Source of the DNA: Uloborus plumipes
Lineage: Eukaryota; Arthropoda; Arachnida; Araneae; Uloboridae
NCBI GenBank assembly: GCA_038373865.1
Contig: JAXGGA010003906.1
Location: 31,654-95,653 of the forward strand
DNA: 64,000 bases
Direction: 5' to 3'
Below are positions 55,757 through 64,000 of the stretch, one piece after another. The first letter of the stretch is position 1. Each line of letters starts with the position of its first letter. The notes under the pieces were generated by a model. It made no database searches and was not told the origin of the DNA. It saw nothing but the letters and a program-made list of their open reading frames with translations. The translations under genes and the position numbers were made by a program.

Positions 55757-57812
55757 GGGGAAGACCGCCTATATTGGACCCCCTAAGAACAGGAGGCCTG
55801 TGTCGCTCAATGTAAAGCAAAACAGAAATGCAAAATAGGGCATCGTAAGCGAAATTTAATTAGGAACCGCCCTAGGACCTTATATTCTCGGAAAATATCA
55901 AAATTATTTTTTAAAAAATTATCTTATAAAAAGTTTCAAAAGTCCAATTTAGGAATATATGCGCCTAAATTGAACCATGCGCTTCCTAAATTGGACCGTA
56001 CCAAGAAATCACAGAATAATTTATGTTCGAACTATACAGCTTTTTTCCAGGATTTGCAGCAGAATTTCTTTTGCTTCGGCCTCACTTAGGCACTGTTGAT
56101 AAACTCGTCGATAGCATTTCATACACGTAATCATGTTTTGCACTTCATCTCTATGACAAACATTGCAATAACAATTGTTTTGTGCAGTTTCTTGCTTCTA
56201 GTAGTGTGAATTTTTCTGCTCTATGCCTATTTTATACGGCGTTAGAATGATTGCTGAGATAGCCTTCCTTTTTGTTCCTTCTATTTTTTCAGGAAAAGGG
56301 GATATGTGAGCCGGCTTTGCAAAATCATAGTTAGAGTTGGCAATCCTGTTTTGATGAGAACTATCCGCCGATTCTGCAGAACTTGTACTAATTTAAGTCG
56401 TAGCTAGTTCTGGTACATGAAGTACAACTTACAAAGAACATGTAACCTGTTCACTTTGAGTAGTTTTATCTGGACTACTTGACTCTAATTCTGTTGTAGC
56501 CAAGTCAGTGTCATTAAACACATGTCAATTAACAATCCAAACTCCTGTTCTTTGGAATCAACTCACAACATTTGACATGGCCTTGATTGCGGTTTGCCCA
56601 TAAGAGTTACCAAACAGTTCTCCAACGCGATATTAGATAATGGATCTCATTAGATATTCTCGCATCCATGTATCACATGCTCCATTAAAATATGTAGACA
56701 ACGAATAAAGCGCACATCTACGTGTATGATGTGCTTAAAGAGAAAGCATTATCGTTAGCCAAGTTTATTGCATCAATGTTCTTTATGTAAGTGCTGTGCC
56801 TATCTATTAATTGAAGGACATTCTTTTTACATTGCTTGGTTTAACAGTTTTGATGAAATGTATCAATTGTGTGAATTATCGTTTGTGATTATTTTTTTTT
56901 TTTTGAACAAGTATATTGCTCACCAGGGAAGCTTGCAGCAAATAACCAGTGTGTTTCTACCACGTTCACCATTCATTACTGTTCCAACCTGATGGTTACC
57001 TCTATACGTCAATATATTTTGGGGCTTTTGGACAGTGAAAAGGCCGGCTTCTTTTACATTGAACATTTTAGTAGCATATAAGTTGTTTTTCCTTTAAAAA
57101 TCATTTCGAAAATACCGAAGAATTTCATATTTTTCTCTCGGTAAACCAGCGTAAATTTTATTTAAGTTAATAACTATGTTTAACAACCTTAAACTGCAGC
57201 TTAATGAATGGAGAGAAAAAAAAAACCCATACATTTTAAGAAGTTGCAGCTTCTGCTTGATAAAAAAGTTTAAATGAATATCGAGAATGGGTGTTAAAGT
57301 ATGCTTAAAATAATTTTAACTACGCTATTAAATAAAAAGAGCCGCTTATTTTGTGTTACAATTAATAAAAAGTCTTGTTTAAAATCATATTCTTAAATTG
57401 GACCACCGGTCCAATATAGGAAAATTTTTTCGGTCCAATAAAGGAAAACATGCCATTTTTTATTCTTCAGCTCATTGCTCTGTCAAAAACTATCACAATC
57501 GCTCATGTAAATATATCGATGTAATCCTTATTAAACACAGATTATAATACTGTAACAGAATTTTAGCGCAATTTACAAGTTTTTGAGTTATCCTTCTAGA
57601 AACAAGTCCGAAAAATAAGATTTCGCACGTTTTCATCACAAATCGAGCCGTAACTCCCGCTAAACAGTTCGAAGACTGGTGAAACTTCATACACATTGTT
57701 TTTATTCTTAAAACTTTATATTTCTACTGTTAAAGTGTAGCACAGATCTCTGTACTAGATTTTAAGCCCGAGGTCCAATTTAAGCAGTGGTCCAATATAA
57801 GCGGTCTTCCCC
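55757..57812 (-). mobile_element. Tigger/pogo-like element, decayed
   Basis: Ends GGGGAAGACCGCCTATATTGGAC / GTCCAATATAAGCGGTCTTCCCC with TA duplicated (55755-55756, 57813-57814). Minus strand carries transposase remnants (see 56060-57062). 2056 bp, consistent with an autonomous ancestor now inactivated. Confidence 0.82.
56060..57062 (-). pseudogene. Tigger/pogo-like transposase remnant
   Basis: Minus-strand pieces in order: NVKEAGLFTVQKPQNILTYR and GERGRNTLVICC (first catalytic block, where relatives have NVDETG, so the Asp is lost), ACDTWMREYLMRS, GELFGNSYGQTAIKAM, TGVWIVN and VFNDTDLATTELES, AKPAHISPFPEKIEGTKRK, and a C-terminal PHD-like cluster CYCNVCHRD...CMKCYRRVYQQC. Stops and frame changes separate the pieces. 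The order matches Tigger/Jerky-type DDE transposases. Confidence 0.75.
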
Positions 57813-57914
57813 TACCAAGGTACTCATTGAACACTATTATTTAGTTGAAATGTTCATTTTTAGGAAATTCAGACCCTTTTTTGGACTGTCCCTAAAAAGG
57901 GACGCTAGACATTA

Positions 57915-58375
57915 ATGGGTTAAACCCCAACGCAACAAGGAAAGGGTTATCAGTTTGACTTGTCTGTGTATCTGTTTGTGGAACTCTAGCGTCTAAATTT
58001 ATTTGAAAGGAGAGTCGATCGAGAGTGTTTGTAGCTAGGTCGCGTCTTCAGATGACATAAATTTAAAAAACTAGAATTATAATGTTTTTAGCAAATACGG
58101 TTAAGCTTTAAAACTACGCGTTTGCAACCATTGTTGGTCGAAAATCTCAATGATTTAAAATGCCTATCTGTTGCCAGTTTCTATTTGTTTACAATTAAAC
58201 TACATGTAAATTATTTTTTAATAGGGTTTCTAAAAGATTTAAAATTTTCCCTCTTCATTCTGCTTTTGCGACTAGCAAATTTTCCGTGTTTACCGTGTCC
58301 TCTCGAAATCAATTAACTATGTTTAAATTTAAAATGCTTTCTCAGCAGTAAAGTTTAATATGAGGTCGGCAATCA
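57915..58375 (-). repeat. Inverted relative of the repeat at 52370-53190
   Basis: GATCGAGAGTGTTTGTAGCTAGGTCGCG, CCGTGTTTACCGTGTCCTC and TTTAATATGAGGTCGGCA mirror the plus-strand copy. Confidence 0.65.
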
Positions 58376-58455
58376 GGGTTGGTGTTTTTTGAAAATTTTA
58401 ATTTAATTTTAGTATTTGTTGAATGCGTAGTTTAAAATTATTAGGGGAAATCCGC

Positions 58456-58700
58456 AGGGGCGCCCCGAACTTAAAATATTTGTGAAGGCGGAAATTCCCA
58501 ATTCTCCGAATGGAACTCCAAATTGTGCCTAATGATAAAATGCGGATATACACACATTGTAACGTCTAATAAAAAGGAACATTTGGGCATTTTAAATTTC
58601 GATATTGCAGTTATTACTCAGAATTTAAGCCGAATTGTTAGACACAATTTTCCGAATAAGGACTTTTTTGGAAGGTCACAATGACCTCTAGCCTCTGGCT
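58456..58700 (+). repeat. Second copy of the CAGGGGCGCC repeat
   Basis: CAGGGGCGCCCCGAACTTAA to AGGTCACAATGACCTC, colinear with 36635-36925. Confidence 0.6.
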
Positions 58701-58837
58701 ATTCGTAAAGGATGTCACACTTTTCTTTCAACATGTTTGGCTCCTCTCCACCTTTTGTCACGAAGTATCGCTGTTTATTTCACCTGTATCCCCTCCTCTT
58801 GTCATAAGTCACGCTATATTACGTAAGCATATTCCCA

Positions 58838-59232
58838 AGTAGCATCTACTAATCGGATTTTGCTCGGCCGATCATCAACTCCTCGTAAACTGATCCCGTA
58901 ACGCACGAGGACATTGCTCCAATCAGTATCCGAGCACGGTTTTCGATGAGCTACTTTTCATCGGAAAGCGATATCCTTCCGATCAACTTTCTCGATGAAA
59001 ATAAGCCGAGCGTCCAAAATTGATCCTAAATTCATCTGCATGGGACTGCACTGCTCGTCAATTGCTCCAAATCTCATCGTATTTTGCTGCTCGGATACTG
59101 TTTGGCCGATGAGACATATTGGAGCAATTCCCGGTGAGAACTCATCGAATCCGATCATCGCCCGATGAGAATTTCATCGGGTTTCGATGAATGGCCGATC
59201 ATCGGCCGATGAGATTATGCTGTTAGGGTTGT
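58838..59232. repeat. MITE-like block dense in CGATGAG/ATCGG motifs
   Basis: CCCAAGTAGCAT at 58834 and ATGCTGTTAGGG at 59218 form weak inverted ends. Between them CGATGA, TCATCG, CGGCCGATCATC and CCGATGAG recur more than a dozen times on both strands. Superfamily unknown. Confidence 0.55.
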
Positions 59233-59541
59233 TATAATTTTTACTTTACACAATCAAAATGAGCGAAGAAACACCTTTTGCTCCTTCTCGTCCCTAACTC
59301 ACTCTTTCGTTACCCCGTCCCTTCGGACTGCGACGTCATTTGTAGACGACCCCTTACCTCTTATATCAAATAACGTAAGAGCTTATGTATTTCATTAAAA
59401 AATGACAGTTTTGAAAGGTAACGAACTAAATTTTTTACGTTTGTGATCACCTTTTTAAATTATCATATTTAATGAAATATGTGAGCTGTCACGTGCAGAC
59501 AAAATTTCGTTTCCCCGTCGAATGGCCTTTTATATGAACAA

Positions 59542-61230
59542 CTAGCGGTACACGCACGGCTTTGCCCGTGGTATAAAATTAAAATTTCATTTGTAAAATA
59601 ATTGATATAGCAGAAAAAATGCTCTATTTTAGTTGTAATTCAACTATAATTCCTTCAAAGTATGATATAAAAATCTGGTATGGACCCCACGCTACTTAAT
59701 TTTATGCGTAAATTTCTTAGTAGATGCCTTAAGTGCTAAAATAGTGCTTGGAGTGAGCAAGATAACAGTTCAAACATTTATATCTCTAGTTTGCCGCGAA
59801 ACAATGCAAAAAAAAAAATGTTTTACAATGATTAATCTCCTAAATATCGCCGATTTTAACATCATTCAGTGGATTTTTCGCAAAATATCGCCAATAGCGC
59901 CAAATTGAGTCCAAATATAAAAAGAACAATTTTTTTCGCCAACTTGGTGATATGTCGCCAAATTGGCGGCAAATGCTTGACGACCAAAATCTTGGCGATA
60001 TATTGCCAAGTGGTCGGGCCAATTCATATCACTTTTGTCTGCATTGAAATGAATACTGATTTACTCCATAAAAGGGGTAAAACACCCCCTTGGAACATTC
60101 GAATGCAACCCCAAGGGAAGATGCACAAAAATAAGCCAAAAGAGAAAATAAGAACAATTTTGTTGCTCACAGAAACCAACAGAAATCTTACCAAAGTTTA
60201 AAAGAAGAAGAAAGTTTCATTTCCTAGCTTTAAAAACAAAACGAACGATGCAATAACGCAATTCATACGATATTTGGTTAATCTGTGCTTTAGGTACCCT
60301 TTTCTCGCTAAATGGGCGATAGGCGCGCCAAGCGTGGTAACCCTGGCTATTTTGCGTAGTTTCTTTCGGAGCTTTCACTTCCGCGAGACACGCAAAAACG
60401 CGCCAAGTAATGTCCCAAAGCATTTTCACCCGGAAAAGACAGGGTTGCCAGAGAATTGAAACAAAAAAATACTACGCCTCCTCTAAAAAAAATATTACAA
60501 AGTAATACTGTTTCCAAACGTTGCCAAAATCAATGTTGCCGAAATGCGAAATCTATGAAAATGAAAAAAAAAAAAAAAAAAAAAATCCGCCAAATCTTTT
60601 AATTAAGTCATTAGTATATTGGAAACAGGGTTGCCGGAAAAATACTACGCTCCGTATTTGGACCGAAAAAATATTACCGTAGTATCAAAAATACTACGTC
60701 TGGCGACGCTTTAAGAAGAACGAAACAAAAATAGGTATGAACACGTAACCATGGTAACAACATGAAAAGTTGATTTCCGTTGATAAAATAATTCTTTTCA
60801 TCTCTCTTTTTAAACAAATTTTACTATCGAGCTGAACCATTTTAGAATCGTTTGGCCTGCTTTACTGAAGGTAAGCCTTGAATTTCGGGATTCTAAAAAC
60901 AATTATTACAGCTCTCCTGATGATCGTAGAAACTTCGAAAAAACTTTATTTTATGCAGAAAATTTCAAGCTTTCGAATGACATAAGACTTGAAAATGTGT
61001 ATGAAATATTTCTTCCCTATTTTATCGAATTTCCACTAAGAATTCGAATAGAAAAAGAACGAAATGGAATTTTCGAAAAATTGCTTCGAGGTGCAAAACT
61101 ACATGCTACAAACTAATTTTGTGCCAAGTGGCATGAAAATCGACCGAGCGGTTTTGGCGCTATGCGCGTAACAGACAGACAGAAGGACAGAAAGAAAGAC
61201 AAACCTTCAGCTTTATTATTAGTAGAGAAG
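59542..61230 (-). mobile_element. Non-autonomous Helitron copy 2
   Basis: Reverse orientation of 23571-25231: minus-strand 3' end CACGGGCAAAGCCGTG...CTAG at 59542, 5' end TCTCTACTAATAATAAAGC near 61228. Termini and flanking thirds match, but the centre differs (about 60245-60735 is unique here; about 24170-24530 is unique to copy 1). Confidence 0.85.
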
Positions 61231-61845
61231 AGATATTTAATTTAAAATGAAAAATCGCACGAAAACAAGAATACGGGTATATTTCATAAAATACAATTTC
61301 AAAAGTAAGTCTTAAATTTTTCTCACCCAGAATTGATAAAAATAAAAGTTAACAGATTTTTACAGAGACATTTCTGACTAGACTAAAGGGTCAGCTTTGT
61401 TTTTATAGCACAATAATTACAGCAACTATGTCAATGACCAGATTTCTAGCGGAAGTTTGGTTAAGAACAATTGGTTAAGATAGTGTCGTCTAGTTCCGAT
61501 CACTTGAACTTCGATGTGAGTGGGCGAAGGATGAAATAATTTTATTTCTTAAAATAAGAGTGATGAAAACCAGTTTGCTTCACTGAGAACATATTGTTAT
61601 AGACACTATGCAAGTATAAAAATGACATTTTTTTTTCTTGAATAAGAAATAAACTCTTTTAGTGTTATTCCCAACGTCACCATTGCCATACTGTATCAGA
61701 AACAGAAGAATATTTAGGTTTGCTAAAACTTCCATGCTTTTCTTTTCCAGGTGAATTCCGAGTACAAGCGCAACTTCACTTGGCACGATGGATATCAAGC
61801 AACGAAGGTGGACGTTATCAGGAACGCTCCCTCCATGCGTGAGTA
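61229..61845. other. Unassigned sequence
   Basis: No gene or element recognised. Confidence 0.4.
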
Positions 61846-61953
61846 CCCCAGCAGCACCAGAACGTTCAAATTTGGTGCAAAAATGGTGTTATTGGTCAAA
61901 TAACGGTGCTAAGTGTCCCTTGAACGTTATATTCGACAAGTACCGTGATAAAA

Positions 61954-62147
61954 CAGTAATATTATCACGGTGTCATTTCAGTGCTTAAAGAACGTGATAT
62001 TTGACGTGCAAAAACAGTAATATTATCACGGTGTCATTTCAGTGCTTAAGGAACGTGATATTTGACGTGCAAAAACAGTAATATTATCACGGTGTCATTT
62101 CAGTGCTTAAGGAACGTGATATTTGACGTGCAAAAACAGTAATATTG
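61954..62147 (+). repeat. 61-bp tandem repeat, three units plus partial
   Basis: CAGTAATATTATCACGGTGT begins units at 61954, 62015 and 62076, with a fourth starting at 62137 that is cut by an insertion and resumes at 62879 (ATATTATCATGGTGTCATTT). Each unit also contains GAACGTGATATTTGACGTGC. Confidence 0.9.
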
Positions 62148-62149
62148 TC

Positions 62150-62878
62150 CAGGGCGTCGGAGTCGGACTGATTTTGGACTAAAGGAGTCGGAGCCGGAGT
62201 CGCTGAAAAACATGTCGACTCCGACTCCGACTCCAACCACTTCCAATTTCGATGAAATTTTATGGTGGTGAAAACATGTCTTTGAAACTAACAGATACAA
62301 ATTTTCAGCGTCCAATATCCAAATCCTAAGCATCTAGGATCATTAAAAAGGGCTTCAAAATGGCGGGTCTGCTTTGTGAAACGAATTGCTATGTATGGGC
62401 TTATGCAAGATAATAAAAAGTATTTGCAGCAAAAATGCATTGTGTTAAAATAAAATCTGGCCATTTAACAAGAAAAGGATTAGTTTTGTACGGAGTCAAA
62501 TGACAAGAGCGGCACTTGTCATTTGCTCTGGAGAAAATGAACATTTTGGGAGGTCACAGTGATCTCCGAGAATTGAGGTAAATGTGGTGAAATTACCTGC
62601 GAGAATTCATGACCAAATTGAACTTTTTGAGAGGTCACAATGACCTCCCATGACCTCCAACTGGGATACCCCAGCTTGCTCCCCCCCCCTAAAGTGAGGC
62701 CTGGCTACGATCATGAATGAAAACGAAACTTTTAAAAATGGACTTAATATTTCAACCTTTGTTTAGGGTTTTTCCCTCTTCACATTTGGGAAAAAAAATA
62801 AATAATTTAAAAAAAAGCAGGAGTCGGGAGTCGGAGTCGACCATTTTTGCTCCGACTCTGCAGCCCTGATATTATCAT
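62150..62878. mobile_element. 729-bp hAT-like MITE with CGGAGT repeats
   Basis: Ends CAGGGCGTCGGAGTCGG / CCGACTCTGCAGCCCTG. Flanking octamers ATATTGTC (62142-62149) and ATATTATC (62879-62886) differ by one base: a hAT 8-bp duplication in the 61-bp array. GGAGTCGGAGTC simple sequence lies inside both ends. Confidence 0.85.
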
Positions 62879-63152
62879 GGTGTCATTTCAGTGCTTAAGG
62901 AGGTGCTTAATTTCTCAGAATTGAGGTCGTGAATTGCTGCTTTTTAGAAAGGGAAGAGGAATCATATCTGCAGAAACTTTAAGTTTTATCCTTAACAACT
63001 CTTTCTCCCAAGATCCTAATCAGATTTGCATGCATTTCAGTAAAAAAGCATTACATTCATACTAATAAAATTATATGATTTACGCCCTTAGTCTTTCATA
63101 GATGGCGCCTCCTGCAAAAAAAAATTTCCATTTAAAGTATTATTTTTCTCCC

Positions 63153-63228
63153 TCGTTGAGATCGAGTAGCGTATAGTGGTTAGCGACTCCTGCTGTAGTC
63201 GCAAGGGACCCGCGTTCGAATCCCGCGG
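63153..63228 (+). repeat. tRNA-like sequence / SINE head
   Basis: TAGCGTATAGTGGTTAGCG (A box) and GCGTTCGAATCCCGC (B box with T-stem). The ends do not form an acceptor stem, so it is tRNA-derived, not a tRNA gene. AGATGGCGCC precedes it at 63102, as near the Polinton tRNA-like sequence. Confidence 0.6.
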
Positions 63229-63815
63229 AGTGAATATATTAAATTCAAAGTAATTAAATAATAAATAGTTAAATTAAATAAATAAAGTAATTAAATAATT
63301 AAAAGCAAGATGGCGACGATCATGGATCAAAAATAGTGGATCAAAAATGACGTCACGGTTAAGACACGTCGCGGCCACCGGATAGTGGGGTATTCGCAGT
63401 ATACTTTTTCAGCTGGGGAGCACTGAAAACAAACGTATTTCCAGAACCTAAATATAACCTATCATTCCACGTTCAAAACTGGGACAAAAAAAGGTGGTCA
63501 ACACCAGATTTCGACGTGTCATATTACCATCGATCGATGAGACACATAGACGTTGACAACACGTGCTGCGAGAACGTGTTTTGAACGTGCCGGCTGGTGC
63601 GCTCTGTACGTGTTGCAGAACGTGTTTTGAACGCCTTTGTGCTGCTTGGGTACTAATTCCATTTTTTTCCTTCGAGTTTTTTCTTGGAGCTTATTACACA
63701 GGTTTTGTTTGATGCGGATTTCAATCCCCCTGATTCGTCTCTTTTATACAAATACAAATACAAATGTAACGACCAGCAGCAGGCTCTGGGCCCAACTGAG
63801 CTGGGCCTAGTCGAA

Positions 63816-64000
63816 TTAAAGACCCCAGTGAAGATCAGTGGCTCTCTTAAAGCTATCTACTCCACTGCTCCTTACCGCTTTTTCCGGTAAACTGTTCCAA
63901 GTTCCCACTACCCTGCTAAAATAGTAAATTTTTCGAATTTCCAGATTAGCCTGAGATTTAAACAGCTTAAAACAATGACCCCTTGGCCTGCTTTCCGTGG
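63816..64000 (-). pseudogene. Non-LTR retrotransposon reverse transcriptase C-terminus, runs off the window
   Basis: Minus strand, open from the window edge to TAA at 63816: GHCFKLFKSQANLEIRK, FSRVVGTWNSLPEKAVRSS and FKRATDLHW. The RVV-x-WN-x-LP...FK...W pattern is the C-terminal thumb region of CR1/Jockey-like ORF2. The 3' UTR follows to about 63745, ending in an (ATTTGT)n tail. Only the last ~61 codons are visible, so whether the copy is intact cannot be told. Confidence 0.82.

Larger units (their letters stand above)
61846..63650. mobile_element. 1.8-kb TIR element with 61-bp array
   Basis: Ends CCCCAGCAGCACCAGAACGTTCAAA / TTTGAACGCCTTTGTGCTGCTTGGG with TA on both sides (61844-61845, 63651-63652). 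AACGTG-rich repeats lie inside each end (61954-62147; AACGTGTTTTGAACG twice at 63570-63634). It contains a nested hAT MITE and a tRNA-like sequence. No transposase seen. Confidence 0.7.

Noticed and set aside
62150..62878. Simple CGGAGT satellite
   Set aside because: CAGGGC ends and an 8-bp duplication show it is a hAT-type insertion.
1..64000. CRISPR array or bacterial operon
   Set aside because: The tandem arrays (61 bp, 57 bp, 87 bp) lack spacer structure and the context is eukaryotic.

Overview
The window looks like AT-rich nuclear DNA from an arthropod, probably an arachnid. The reasons are the dense, nested eukaryotic repeats (tRNA-headed SINEs, Helitrons, hAT, Tc1/mariner, PIF/Harbinger and non-LTR relics), the spliced genes and the absence of any bacterial-style gene density. 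The arachnid placement is inference. I see no convincing single-copy host gene. Region 1 (1-2553) holds a 1.03 kb PIF/Harbinger-like non-autonomous element and a small tandem/inverted duplication. Region 2 (2554-19039) is the centrepiece: a complete Maverick/Polinton (adintovirus-like) element of 16,474 bp at 2560-19033. It has inverted termini starting AGTAGTGTAAAAATGACAG and a perfect 6-bp target duplication, TACGTT. On the minus strand, reading right to left, it carries a small membrane protein, a retroviral-type integrase with chromodomain, a minor capsid (penton-like) protein, a basic pX-like protein, the double-jelly-roll major capsid protein, an adenain-type protease, a packaging ATPase, two further conserved small proteins, and a protein-primed family B DNA polymerase. 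The polymerase has four N-terminal C2H2 zinc fingers and appears to be assembled from six exons. The only plus-strand gene is a 545-residue AlkB-type 2OG-Fe(II) oxygenase with an unrecognised C-terminal half. It diverges from the polymerase gene across a region containing an 87-bp iterated motif. All reading frames are open, so the element looks young. Integration (integrase), replication (polymerase), packaging and morphogenesis (ATPase, protease, capsid proteins) are all encoded, which is a full virus-like set. Region 3 (19040-34100) is a bed of MITEs, SINEs and Helitrons. It includes a 3.0 kb giant inverted-repeat element with 4-bp target duplication (27761-30778) and a SINE split by two later insertions (about 30915-31910). 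Region 4 (34100-44500) has a roughly 890-bp tandem duplication, then a 5.1 kb hAT-like element with perfect 8-bp duplication that contains a Helitron, which itself contains a 652-bp palindrome; then a head-to-head palindromic Tc1 derivative. Region 5 (44500-64000) has further duplications, a Tigger/pogo transposase relic, a second Helitron copy, a TIR element with a 61-bp tandem array interrupted by an hAT MITE, and at the right edge the C-terminal end of a non-LTR reverse transcriptase.
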